Source: Narthecium ossifragum
Taxonomy: Eukaryota; Streptophyta; Magnoliopsida; Dioscoreales; Nartheciaceae
Direction of reading: 5' to 3'
NCBI GenBank assembly: GCA_963920575.1
Contig: OY986967.1
Coordinates: 511,001 to 575,000 of the forward strand
DNA length: 64,000 nucleotides
Shown: positions 1-20,200 of the stretch, piece after piece
Layout: each line of letters starts with the position of its first letter
Numbering within the stretch: the stretch's first letter is position 1
Made by a program: the position numbers and the translations under genes
The notes under the pieces: model-generated
The model's database searches: none
Told to the model about the DNA's origin: nothing
What the model saw: the letters and a program-made list of their open reading frames with translations, nothing else

Positions 1-612
1 GTACCGCGAGCACGCATAGATTTAGGTCGCACTTCTTGGAATTTATACAGCATTCTCGGCGATTCTTGAGAAATTATTGCAGTTCGAATCCTTGATTAAG
101 AAGATGACATATGAATTGGATTAACAGTGATAGAATCGGGTCGAAGTTCTTGGATGCAAGATTTCGAATAATAATCAAGAGTTATCTGATTTCTTGATGC
201 ACAACATGGTTTTGGTGGTTTTGATCCAACGTATGATTTTGTAATTGTTTTGCGTCATGTTCGCCAGATTAAACTAACTAAAATGTTGTTGGACGAGAGA
301 CGGACGAGGTTTGGAGCTGTATCCGATATCCTGTGTCATTTGTCATTGCATTGATATCACAAGCAAACATAGATTTAGGTCCCAATTCTTTGAATTTATG
401 CGGCATTCGCAGCGAGTCCTGAGAAACGATCGCAGTTCAAATTTTCAGTGAAGAAGATGACATATACATTAATGATAAAATTGGGTTGAAACTCTTGGAT
501 TCTAGATTTCAAATAATATTTAAGAATTATCTGATTTCTTGATCCACAACATGATGTTGATGGTTTTTATCTAACTTATGTTTTTGTAATTGTTTTATGT
601 CCTGTGCAACAG

Positions 613-8732
<8,120 letters not shown>

Positions 8733-9067
8733 GTGGTGAATTCTCTAAATCTTTTCTGTCTTTGCGAGTGGCTATCTGAAGCATCATCCTGTCCAGTTCT
8801 TATGTTTAAAGGTTGTGGCTTGCCTATGAGGAGATTGGTCTTAGGGGGTCATATGTTATTTTCTGTATGTAGCAATAAGCATCTCGCCCTGCGTGTCTTT
8901 TATATGTTATTTCAGGTATATGCCAGAATAACTTAAGAAAGCACACCTTTTCAATGCTGAAAATAGGAGCCCCTATGAGATAAATTAGAAGCTGTGAGTG
9001 ATGGCAATTGATTACCAAAGAGACCCTATATTGTAATTGTTACTTGTTGCTAAGATAAATTTCATGC
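8733..9067 (+). other. 3' flank/UTR of the USP gene
   Basis: AT-rich non-coding sequence follows the stop codon and holds no supported ORF. It ends at the LINE target site, so the LINE landed in or just past the 3' UTR. The polyadenylation site cannot be fixed by eye. Confidence 0.5.
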
Positions 9068-9129
9068 AACTTATTATAATTAGAAATTCTGCATGAGGCT
9101 GGAGATAACTCAAACGGGATAGAAATTGA

Positions 9130-10815
9130 ATGCTGCGACGTTTTGAGGCAACATGCCGCATCTTTCTCTGGGGTGGAAGTGGGAATCTATCACGGGTGGC
9201 TTGGTCAAGGGTGTGCTCACCAAGGGTGCGTTTGGCACCCAACGGATCCGCGGAATCCGCTGGACGCGCGGATTCCATTTGCGAGATCCCGTCATTTGGA
9301 TTCCGCGTGGATCCCCGAAAATGGGATTCGCTCGATTCGAGCGGACGCCGTGGCGGATATCGTCCCGTGGATACCACGGATCCGTGGTATCCAAACAAAC
9401 CCCAATTGAACATGGTGGGTTGGGATTGAGAAGTCTTCTGAGATGGCAGCGGACGCTGCATATGACTCGAGCGGCTTCACTCCTTGAAGGCAAGAATTCT
9501 ATTTGGGTTGAGATGGTAAGAGATAAGTATCGGTGGAAGGGTTCCTTATCTCCGTCGAAGGCATCGGTTTTCTCATCCTGTTTTTGGAAAGCAATGTGTA
9601 AAGCATCAAAAGAATTAGAAATGGTGTGCTTTTTGTTTCAATGGATGGTAGCGAATTGGATATCTTTCAAGACTGGTGGATGGGTGAGGGGCCTCTCATG
9701 CATTCTCGGGTCTTTTTTGTAATCCTAATGAGGTTGGTATTAGTTCTGTGGGGGAGTTAATGGATGGTGGTACCTGAAATGTGGCAGCCTTAGAGAGTTG
9801 TTTTCATTCAACGTTGGGCTATTAAGGTGATGATTGACACTCAAGCTACGTGTGACGGAGTGAGGTGGATGTATAACTCAAACGGGAAGGTTAATGCTTC
9901 ATCTGCTTACTTTTGGCTCACTTCGAATGAGGAGTTGGGAGACTTGAAGGATATGTCGCAGATGTGGAGGAATGTTCGCCAAGCTCCGACGGGACCTCGC
10001 GTTCGCCAATTCTTATGGAAGCTTCTTTATCGGAGGCTGCCGACAAGAAATGTGCTATGGAGATATTGTGGATCCTATGAGCGGAATTGTGCAAGAGGCT
10101 GCGAACAAGTCGAGACAATCTCACATATCTTTGGAAAGTGTGCTTTTGCTGCAGGATTCTGGGATAGATTGTTCCCCCACTTTGAGACCGCAAGGTGGTT
10201 GGAGTTTGGAGGCACTGTTAGAGGTTATTGTTGCGGCATCTTTGAACCGAGGAAGACGATGGCTAAAGACTTTGATTGGTTATGGTTTGTGGGGATTGTG
10301 GAAGGAGAGGAATGGGGTTGTTTTTGGTGGTACTCCCACAAGAGCAGAGGCATTTGTGAGGAAGACAGTGAGGATAGCTAAGGAGTTATGGTGATGCATT
10401 GATGTTGGGAGGCTGCAGAACCTTGTTTTGGAGAGGCGAAAGTAGCCCGGGACAGTGCTTCAGGTTGATGCTGCTTGGTTTAATGGAGAAGTTATGGTGG
10501 GTGTTGGTGCATCGTGCTTAACATAGGATGGTGCTGTGAGGTGGATGGTGGTGGATTGGGTGGAAGCAATGAGTGCGGAAATGGCTGAGCTCAAGGCGAT
10601 TGTTAGGGGATTGGAAGAGGTGGTTAAGATGGGTGGAGTGAATATTTTGGTAGAGTCTGACTCAAGAAGTATTATCTCCTACCTTAGGGGTGGTTTGGTT
10701 TGGCCACCGGAGTTGGCGTCTATGATTAGGCATATTTGGAGTTTATCAGCTTTTTTTGGAGTGTTAATTTTGTGCATGTATCTAGGCAAGCCAATCTTGT
10801 TACTGATGGCCTAGC
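9130..10815 (+). pseudogene. Broken LINE ORF2 remnant (RT end, zf-RVT, RNase H)
   Basis: The coding text is spread over several frames. The RT C-terminal piece is split by the MITE. The zinc-binding RT-associated region is open in one frame from about 9827, then shifts near 10200 to the frame that carries YGLWGLWKERN. An RNase H piece lies at 10536-10814, with the acidic context AEMAELKAIVRGLEE and ESDSR. Missing start, frameshifts and internal stops make it non-functional. Confidence 0.85.
9224..9402. mobile_element. 179-bp Tourist/Harbinger-like MITE nested in the LINE
   Basis: Terminal inverted repeats begin GGGTGCGTTTGG and end CCAAACAAACCC. A 3-bp target duplication CAA lies at 9221-9223 and 9403-9405. 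The interior is very rich in GGATCC/CCGCGG-like palindromes. Removing the element and one CAA joins the LINE codons ...CSP to EHGGLGLRSL in one frame, which proves its exact borders. It belongs to the same family as the elements at 39396 and 48324. Confidence 0.9.
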
Positions 10816-10961
10816 TAGGGGGACCAGAGGGAGGTGAAAAGGACTGATGGTCTCTGACATGTGAAATCGCCGGCTCCGCACTCCGTTATTTTGTAAGTTT
10901 TGGAAAGGCCAGCCGTTGATGGCTCAACTAGCCAAAAAAACAAAAAAACTTATTATAATTA

Positions 10962-11960
10962 AAAACCTTGTTTCTCTAGAGGCTTTCACGGTTGATTTCT
11001 ATTTCCCAGTTTGGTAGCGAGCCAACTTTTGCTACAATCCTGTCATCATCAGTGAAGCCCTCATCACACGTTAAGCTTTCTTTGATAGTATAACACGAGA
11101 GCCGACAGTGTTGGATGACCTATTGCACATTGCATATATATAGATACAATCAATTTTATAAGTTGGCGTGAGTCGTGGTGGTTAAGAAATCTACGTGCAA
11201 CCTTGTCACCATGTCTCTAAAAAAAAGGGTATCTTTAGGGATTAAAAATGTATTATTGCCATTTGCCCGCTAAACTTGATACTTGATACTTGATACTATC
11301 AAGGCGTCTCAAATGATACTATCCTTTCTTATTAATTGCTCTTTTAGATAATGAAATCATTGTGACATTTAGACTGTCATGTATCTTTAGATTTTGAAAG
11401 GCACTTATATCTATTCGGTTTAGCTCTGCTGAGGATAAGCTCGCTCTTTTAGAAAAAAAAAATTAATATTAAATTTAGAGCTATTTTATGCTCTCATTAT
11501 AAAAGAGGTGACCTAAGCTGTCTGTTTTCTATGAAAAATACAAAACACAGCCATTCGTGGGATAAGATATGGGTCGGGTAAACTCATCTCGGTTGTTTGA
11601 TAAGTATCTGGATAATATTGGAGAAGATTTAATCAAAAATTTAATCTTTAGAGACTCTAACATATGATAAAGTGGGATAAGGGGTTATTAATCCTATCCC
11701 GTTTTAATCTCATGAAACAGCATTGTAAAAATAGAAAATAAAACTATTTTAATATGTAAATTCCTTTTATTTTTTGGGTATAGAATTCCTGTTGACCATA
11801 TGAAATTGAAACAAGATGCGGAAGATATTGTCGAGAATAATCTTCATGTTGATCACGGCTAATCGAGATAAAGGATGATTGGAATCTATCTCATACTTAT
11901 TCATCTCTTGTTAATTTACATAGAGAGATGATTGGAATCTATCTTATATTTGTTCCTATT
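10962..11960. other. Intergenic DNA, no gene seen
   Basis: AT-rich sequence with small direct repeats (GATACTTGATACTTGATACT near 11277) and text resembling decayed MITE ends (TCGGTTGTTTGATAAGTATC near 11590). No supported ORF or RNA gene. Confidence 0.5.
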
Positions 11961-11963
11961 TAC

Positions 11964-13124
11964 TCTGTTTGGTGTGGGTCTCCCCCTTTAACCCCCTTTA
12001 ACCCCCCATTTATCCCCAAACAAGATTGGGGTTAGCTAATAGGGTCAGGCGGGGATAAATTTATCCTGGGTTAAGCAAATCGAGTTTTCAAAGCCTACAC
12101 CATGACCTAAATTACTATACTACCCTCAAATGATGTTGTTCTAATATGGGCATGTTTGATTGCTGAGAAGTGAGCTGAAATGGAGTGACTTTTTGGGGAG
12201 TGACTTCACTGGAGTGATTTTCTGGGGAGTGACTTTCTGAGATTTTCTAAGTTCTGGTGTTTGGTTGGTGCTTGACGTGGAGATATGGTTAAATTATTAA
12301 ATTAATGTGGACCAATTACGAGGTGATACGTGGCATGTGGGACTCATTTATATTAATATTTTAATACAGTACGATATTATTAATATTAAAATAATACTAT
12401 TTTGGATGATGTGGATCAATCACGATGTGACACGTGGCATGTGTGACCCACTTATATTAATATTTTATTACATTATGATATTATTAATATTAAAATAATA
12501 TTATTTTAGATGACATGGACCAATCACGAGGTGACACGTGGCATGTGTAACCCACGTATATTAATTTTTTTTTTATTATAGTATGATATTATTAATATTA
12601 AAATAATACTATTTTGGATGACATGGACCAATCACGATGTGACACGTGGCATGTGTTGTGTAACCCACTTATATTAATATTTTTATTACAGTATGATATT
12701 ATTAATATTAAAATAATACTATTTTGGATGACATGGACCAAGCACGATGTGACACATGACACGTGAGATCCACTTATGTTAATATTTTATTACATTATGA
12801 TATTATTAATATTAAAATAATACTATTTTGGATGACATGGATCAATCACGATGTGACACGTGGCACATGGGACCCACTATATTAATATTTTATTACAGTA
12901 CGATATTATTAATATTATTTGCCACCTCTCGGCGTGCCATTATATATAAGGGCATTTTTTGTATTAGCTACAAATTCTACCCTTATCTCAAGCAATCATT
13001 ACTACTTATCCCCAAACACCAAAATGGAAATAAATTTATCCCCACTCCTTAACCCCACTTTTCTAACCCAAAATTCTTTTAACTCCCTTAACTCGGAATA
13101 AGGTAACTCATAGCAAACGGGGGC
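11964..13124. mobile_element. Probable MITE-like element carrying a minisatellite
   Basis: The left end CTCTGTTTGGTGTGGGT resembles the inverted right end CCCCGTTTGCTATGAGTT. Both sub-ends contain GGGGATAAATTTAT next to runs of (T)TAACCCC, in inverted orientation. T/A-rich trinucleotides flank it (TTA left, TAA right). The interior holds a second MITE-like fragment (GGGCATGTTTGATTGC near 12146) and the tandem array at 12307-12925. The borders are approximate. Confidence 0.5.
12307..12925. repeat. Six-unit ~104-bp minisatellite with G-box/ABRE motifs
   Basis: Units start near 12307, 12409, 12513, 12621, 12731 and 12835. Each has a GC-richer head ((A/G)TGGACCAATCACGA.GTGA) followed by an AT-rich tail with GATATTATTAATATTAAAAT. 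Four units contain perfect GACACGTGGC, one has GATACGTGGC, and one is mutated (GACACATGAC). The last unit is truncated. The array lies about 4.3 kb upstream of the heavy-metal ATPase start codon. Confidence 0.9.
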
Positions 13125-13955
13125 TAAAGTACATAAACATAGACGAGTTGGCGACTCCCATGCTCATTAAAAAAAATTATCTCATTAAAAAGTACATAAA
13201 GATAGACGAGTTGGCGCCTCCCATGCTCATTAAAAAAACTCATCTAATGTACGTTTTGTTAACTACTAATGGCGTCCCTTTTAACATTAATAGATAGATA
13301 ATATGGGCCCACTTGTTCTGAATAATGGGCTTGGGCTCGCATTCGCACGGTATGACAATAACTGAGGAGGGTTATTGGTGGACCGGGCCCACGATGTGAC
13401 ACCACAAGCATTCATTCCGATCTTTTTGTTTTTGTGAATGAAATTCCATGCCTAAAGTGCCAATCCACTGTCCTAACACTTCAACAAAAAGCTCGACCAA
13501 CATGGGATCACTCAAAATGATTCCAATCTGACTCGGTGCGTCTTGTGGTACCATACTGTTTCCTATTTTGCGGTACAAGAAAGTGTGTAGTACAACTCAA
13601 AAAAATCATATATATATATATGAGCTAATTATGATTGCACAACATCTATGATTGTATATATACTTGTCCACTTGGAACCGATGAAGAACAGAGAGACACG
13701 CCTTTTATTTCTTGAGCCTTTGTAACACTTTCGGCAACATTCCCAGTTGTAGCATGTTAATAGTGGGTTGTAACTCAAATGCCGTTATCTTGTCTAGTGA
13801 TGAGCTACTATATTCCCACTAATTAGTGGGTAAGTGTAGGATTAGATTAGAATCATAAGAATATATTTTAGTGCTTTTACATGAAAAGTGTCACCTTTTT
13901 GTCACAATGTTCTATTTTTTTATGAGTCTCTTTAATTAAAGTTTTGGGGATAATG
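13125..13955. other. Intergenic DNA, no gene seen
   Basis: A short direct repeat (ATAGACGAGTTGGCG.CTCCCATGCTCATTAAAAAAA) occurs at about 13140 and 13202. A 68-codon open frame on the minus strand (13372-13578) matches no family I know. The rest is AT-rich. Confidence 0.5.
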
Positions 13956-13959
13956 GAGG

Positions 13960-14435
13960 ATTGCCGACCATTAATAAATAATTAGTTATATTTATTATAT
14001 AAGATCATGTGTAACCTATTAGACTCATACAATGACAATGTCTGATCCAAATTATACTATGATATATCAAGTAATATAAAGTCATGTAGAAGGGAGTAGT
14101 GGGGACGGTGATTACCATGTGGTTATGAGAGAGAGTGGGAAGTAGTGCGGGTGTTATTCGTGCCATGTGGCACGAGGGCTTATCTAACCAACCTTATAAG
14201 GCCCAATACATCCTATAAAAAGACTGAGCTTATCTATTGTGTTTATGATTTAGGTAATCTAACAATATAGATGAGTGGGGGGAGTTATTAAGGAGAGAGA
14301 TAGAAAGAGATGGGTCAGGGGGGGCCATTAGTCTATTATATATAACATGATTGTTATAAGTTAACAATTATGTTGTCTTCCGTAATGGGTTATCCTATGT
14401 GGAGCATGTTAAGTGGCATGGAGCCCACTAGCTAG
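13960..14435 (+). mobile_element. Helitron-like non-autonomous fragments
   Basis: The hairpin-forming GTGCCATGTGGCAC lies near 14160, and a GGCATGGAGCCCACTAG end near 14417. These resemble the 3' ends (short hairpin, then CTAG/CTAA) of the better-preserved Helitrons at 42705, 43762 and 58501. The 5' ends are not clear. Confidence 0.4.
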
Positions 14436-16080
14436 TCCTATATATGATAAAATTATATTTACTATTATCGTTTAGAAGGTAGCCATCGGTGGTTTCATAC
14501 TCATGTGTTACATAAAAAGTATAATTAATTAAGAACGCAGATGGGTGTCCTAATCAGGTGAGGCAATTCAATTATATTCAACTCAATCATTGACTAATAT
14601 ATAGGAGTATTGTATTCCGATCGTAGTCATTCTAATTCCTAGTGAGATCAGTAATTGTGGGATTTGGTATCAAATTCTTATAATGGGGGTGGTGAACTGA
14701 GATCATCAGATTGCAAGCGCCAAGATGCATGCGGCCAAGTTGAAGATAATTCTTTTGTGGATAAAACATTCTAAGATTCTTTTACATGGTAAAAAAAACT
14801 AAGTTTTTGAGTTAAATGGGTTAGAGTAACTTGATATCAAAGCTATTACTTTAGCCACATACACGACCCTTAAGCTGTTGAGTTAAATGTTAAAAAAAAA
14901 ATCATTTAACATGATATTGGAACTATATTGAAAATTAGTCTCCGCTTAACAAAATCTAGGATTTTCGTAATCATGTAGTTGCTATAGCCCAAGGGCTCAA
15001 ACTAATCCAAGAACAAGAAAAAGGAAAAGGAAAACCATGGTCCATGCATGCATAATTGAGATTCTATCATCCATTGATCGACAAGCATGAGATGTCAAAA
15101 GATTGTGAACAATGGGGCCAAGAAGATGCATCCATGAGAAAATTGGCCAAGTGTCCATCCTGAATCCCACCTTTAAAAGAAGCCCCAGCGTTCGGTGAGT
15201 TCAGAAGACCTAGCTAGCTTATGTCTGTATAGCTACCAAGCTTTTGACAAGCCTTTTTTCTCGTACAATTAATCAATCTCGTGTTTAATTTAATTTACAT
15301 TGACTTCTTCTCTTCCTGAACCCAAGTGAAGCAAAAAAAAAAAAGAAAAAAAAGAAAAAAGAAAAAAAGGAGATCCTTAATGATAAGTGTAAGATCTGGA
15401 TGATCTAATTAGCTAAAGAGGACTCCTAAACCTACTTAAATTAGGGTCCTTCCCTGGAACTCACCTTAAATTTCCATGTTGGCGAGGAGAAAGGAGTACG
15501 AGAGACTGAGGACGCAAGGATAAGCGCTCTACTAGCATTCAAAGATCAAAACAAGGTACGTACATTACCATGAAAGAATTCCATGGTGTGCTACTCTTCG
15601 CTAGTTTTGTTTCCCTACAATAAGAATAAATTAGTCGAAGAGATTACTGATAAAAATAAACTCGTTTTTTTTTATAATTTATTAGACGAGTCCAAAGATT
15701 AAGAAAAACAAGAAACAAGAACCAAGAACAGACAATTTTATATAACAATTTGGGATAGAACTATGCGTATACGTTCACTGTTTGGTGTGCCGGGGTCCAA
15801 TGAAATAAATAACATTAACTTTTTTCAGGATGCTACTATACTCTCATGCATACATGGCATAGCAAGCCATGCCAAAATAAAAATGAACTGATCTGGACAC
15901 GTGACTAACATGCTGTTGTTGAGCAATGGCAAATGCCATCCTCTTTTATCATGTAATTAAGAACTTTAATTCATTGTATTCATTGTACAAAATAAAAAGA
16001 AAAAAAAAGAACCCAAACGAAGGATATCCAGCCATCAATGAGAGAACCACCACCAATTAAAGAAAGCTTTATGGACTGCA
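14436..16080. other. Intergenic DNA upstream of the metal ATPase
   Basis: Mostly AT-rich, with an A-rich AAAAAAGAAAA tract at 15333-15370. No supported ORF, no tRNA-like fold and no transposon border. Confidence 0.5.
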
Positions 16081-16085
16081 TTAAA

Positions 16086-16225
16086 AGGGTGTGTTTGGCT
16101 CAGCAAATCAAGACTACAATAAGGGTGTATTTGGTAGCCGTCCTAAATAAAAATCGAGTGCAGTCCGTCTTCCTAAAACCAGTGATTCCGCTCGTATCAT
16201 TCCAAGAGGGGACATCCAAACAGGC
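16086..16225. mobile_element. MITE end fragments
   Basis: GGGTGTGTTTGGCTCAG (16088) and GGGTGTATTTGGTAGCC (about 16121) are followed by the inverted GACATCCAAACAGGCC at about 16210. They look like Tourist-type termini. No target duplication is visible, so exact borders are not claimed. Confidence 0.4.
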
Positions 16226-16479
16226 CGGCCGACAAGGATTCATGAGCATTACTACGTGTTTGTCTCAAAAAATTTTGGGCTGTACTACACTGCCCATGAA
16301 GAACAGATGTTGGGATACCATTTGGATGCCACTTTGCCCACTATCATCTCCAACTCCTCCTTTTTTTGGGTTCTCTGGCATCTCTCAGAACCATCCTTAA
16401 TTACGAGTCATCCACATTGGCTTCCTAGCTCTCTCCTTTACTAATAAAACCCATCTTCTCCTCACACTTAAATTTCACA

Positions 16480-17216
16480 GAGACTCTTCTATGTATGTAC
16501 TATATAGGGTGCCATTCGACCTCTCTCTTCTTTTCAGTCTGCTCCTTTGAACGAAAAGCTCTCTCGATCAGCCTTGAACCAAGTGCAGGAATCCCTCCTC
16601 GTTCTCTTGTGAGGATCTCTCTCTCTCTCTAGATATATGTGTCTCTCTGAACCGCTTAAGAAGAGCTGGAACAATATGTATAGGTATATATATATATAGA
16701 GAGAGATATATATATATATAGATATATACAAGAGTTCATAGTAACGGCCAAGGCACATGCTTCTTAAAGGCCGCCGCCCAAGAGGAGGAGTTCTTGATTG
16801 CCTTTGGTTTTTCTCTAAGAAGGCCGCTTTGCCATCTCCGCCACCTTTTTCTCATGATCCTCTGTAGATGAAACAGATCACTATTTAAAGCCCTGTTGCT
16901 TTTTTTTTTAACAGCCAGAGACCATCACTAGGAAATCCCCAGCTTTCTATTTCTCTTGGTGTCTGGCAGTCTTCTTGAGGGCTCTTCTAATCTTATAGGT
17001 ATGTTTTCGTGTGTTTTTTTTTTTTTTTTTTTTTTTTTTTTGATTCATATCTTCTATATATGCTTATGTTGTAGGATTGCCAGTTTGATGGTATTAGATC
17101 CCATGCACCAACCATTTCACCTGTAAAGCTTGGAAAGATCTCTTATTTGGTATTTGTTCATCTGGGTTCTTGATAGAATCCCTGAATTGATATTAACTCT
17201 TTCAATCTCTTTGTAG
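16480..17216 (+). promoter_or_regulatory. Promoter/5' leader of the metal ATPase, with a leader intron
   Basis: TATA-like runs occur at 16685-16725 (alternating TA with GAGAGA) and at TATTTAAAG near 16882. A leader intron probably runs 16999-17216: donor after CTTATAG, acceptor TTTGTAG three bases before the ATG. It contains a run of about 27 T at 17014-17040. The transcription start cannot be placed. Confidence 0.5.
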
Positions 17217-17219
17217 AAG

Positions 17220-20200
17220 ATGGGGGAGAAGGGAAGAGAAGCCCAGCTCCAGAAGAGCTACTTTGATGTGTTGGGGCTCTGCTGCTCGGCGGAGGCGCGG
17301 CTGATCGAGAGGATCCTGAAGCCATTGGAGGGAATCCAGAAGATCTCCGTCATTGTGCCTTCCAAGACAGTAGTAGTATTCCATGACGACACCCTCATCT
17401 CTCAGCTGCAGATTGGTATGTGCACCACCCACTATACTTACTATCCCAAACAACAAATCAAGAGATTTGTTTTTTTTTGAGGTTTTGTTATTAAGATTGG
17501 ATTTTTCTGTCAACTGATTAGTTTTTGATTCAAATGATAGATTCCCGAATACCACTAGAGCTTATCCGATCAGAATCCATTAATCAGAATAATTAAACTT
17601 AAATTCATGGTCTGGTTTGCTTGTGCTGCTAGACCATATCATGTGAGGTGCTCTGTTTTTATCAGGGCTATAAATGGACCCAAATCAAGGATAGAGACAT
17701 CCACTCAGTTATTGACACTGAAGCCTACACCTAGTATGACTAGGACATTACCATCCAGATCACTCCAGTAAAAATTAAAATTTTTCAAATCATCTGAAGT
17801 AGTTTCCATGATCATTTATTGAACTTTATAATCCAAATCCCTCAAGTAAAAATTAACTTTCAACTTTCATGAACTAGTTTCTATGATTAATTCACCTCTT
17901 TTATCAACAGCCAAGGCTCTAAACCAGGCGAAACTCGAAGCCACAATCCGAGCATACGGCACAGGCAATGTCATTGCCAGGAGATGGCCGAGCCCCTATA
18001 CTCTAGTGTGTGGAGTGCTCCTCCTAGTATCCTTATTCAAGTACCTTTTCCAGCCGCTGCAGTGGTTGGCCGTGGCAGCAGCGGTCGTCGGCCTGCCGCA
18101 GATAGTCATGAGAAGCATCTCCTCCATCAGAAAACTCACCCTGGACATCAACATTCTCATGTTGGTTGCAGGTATACTAAATTACCAAGCACCTCTATCT
18201 TTTATGGCATAGAAAGGTGTGATGGGTAGTGTAATATAGCAAAGGGGTAGTTGTTTGATAGGGATGGCTATAATGCATGTTGCCCAGATATTTGTTGTTA
18301 GTTGAGATGTAGAGATCTTTTCAATAGTAGCTACTAGAAGGAGAGTCCTGTGGACCACCTTAGCTGACCATAATTCCTTACTGAAACCTTCTATATATCT
18401 TGTGTGACACACTTTAACTATGATCCTAGTGTCACACTAGCTATATGATCCTAATGCCATGGAGTTTTTAACGCAGTGGGTGGGGCAATTGCCATGGGGG
18501 ACTACACAGAAGCCGGATTCATTGTCTATCTGTTTACTATGGCGGAATGGCTCGAGTCAGTGGCCAGTCACCAGGTAGGTCTCTCCTAAGAACAGACGCA
18601 TAGCCATGTTGAGATTTCACCATACAATTAGAATAGCACAGACTAAGATAGTCTAGTTCTGTACCTGAATTTAACATCTGAAGCTTGCAGGCTACTGCAG
18701 GGATGTCAGCACTTATGAGCATGGCTCCTCAGAAGGCTGTTCTTGCCGAAACAGGCCAAGTTGTGGACGCGAAAAGCGTGAAAGTCGGCACTGTCCTTGC
18801 TGTTAAGGCCGGAGAAGTGATTCCTATTGATGGTGTCGTTGTGGAGGGCCGGAGCGAGGTTGATGAGAAGAGCCTGACAGGCGAATCTGTCCCGGTTCCG
18901 AAGCAGGCTGAGTCACTGGTTTGGGCTGGCACGCTTAACATAGATGGTATTGTCATTGTGTCATACTAGCTAGTACTGCATTTGTTTTGCCAATTCTGTG
19001 CTCTTGATGGTTTGCTGGAATTGTTGCAGGTTACATTAGCGTGAAGACAGCTGCACTGGCCGAGAACTCTGCTGTGGCTAGAATGGTGAGGCTGGTGGAA
19101 GAAGCACAGAATAGCAGGTCCAAGACCGAGAGATTGATCGACTCATGTGCTAAGTACTACACACCAGGTTAAGTAATCCTGAAACCGAACAACAGAATAA
19201 AGATATCAAATTTTCATAACCTGAAGGATTAAAGCCATAAAAGCTCTAACATGACCTGACAAAATCCTATTTCGACTTTGCAGCGGTGGTGATCGTGGCA
19301 GTAGGTGTTGCAGTAGTACCTCTGATAATAGGGGTGCATAATCCCAAGCACTGGTTCCAATTATCTTTGGTCCTCCTCGTGAGTGCATGCCCCTGTGCAC
19401 TGGTGTTGTCTACTCCTGTAGCAACATTCTGCGCGCTCTTGAAAGCAGCAAGGACTGGCCTTCTGATAAAAGGAGGCAGTGTGCTAGAAGATTTGGCGAA
19501 AACCAAAGTCATTGCATTAGACAAGACTGGGACCATCACCAGAGGAGAGTTCAGCTTACTGGAGTTCCAGCTAATTAACAGCAATGTGACCATGAAAGAG
19601 CTTGTTTACTGGTAAGAGAAGAGTAGCACATTAATTTACAATTCTCTTCATACTAAAATATACAATAACAGAGCCACTAAGCAAACAACCATCATACAGC
19701 ATTTGCACTAGACAGGATAGAGTGATATTTCCAATTCATTTCTATTTGTCCCACTCAGGTGAAAGTGAAAGATCTTTCCCATCTACACATTTGTAGCTCT
19801 CTTGGAGTTTTAAAGAGATGACTAGAAGGTATTAGGTGTTTAGACAGTATTCAATCTGAATTCTACAGGATTACAGTCTTTCCATCTGATACAATAAAAC
19901 TGAAATTGAATCGCGATGCTAAGGTGTTCCATATACCTTGCAATATTAGGGAGGGAGTGCCATGTAATTTTCGTACTTCCTCTTGTTTCATTTGCTAAGG
20001 ACTTTTGCACGTTATGAACTGTTGAACTGATAGCGTGGCAACATCATCTTCAGGGTTTCAAGCATTGAAAGCAAGTCAAGCCACCCTATGGCAGCGGCAC
20101 TTGTTGATTATGCCCAATCAAATGCCATTGAACCGAAACCAGATTGTGTAAGGGAGTTTCACATCTATCCTGGAGAGGGAATTCACGGAGAGATTGATGG

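Larger units (their letters stand above)
9083..10946 (+). mobile_element. 5'-truncated LINE (non-LTR retrotransposon) with target duplication
   Basis: The element is flanked by a perfect 15-bp direct repeat, AACTTATTATAATTA, at 9068-9082 and 10947-10961. It ends in an A-rich tail after GGCTCAACTAGCC. Coding remnants in order are the end of the reverse transcriptase (RIFLWGGS, then GGLGLRSL), a zinc-binding RT-associated domain (GPRVRQFLWKLL; C..C..H..C residues near ISHIFGKCAF) and an RNase H domain (VESDSRSIISYL). Only the 3' third of a LINE is present, as in 5'-truncated target-primed insertions. It is broken by frameshifts and by a MITE. It belongs to the same family as the element at 62406-64000, with which it shares the tail motif and protein similarity. 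Confidence 0.92.

Noticed and set aside
16534..16758. Minus-strand Tyr/Ile/Ser-rich 74-codon frame
   Set aside because: Translation of a (TA)/(GAGA) microsatellite in the ATPase leader region.
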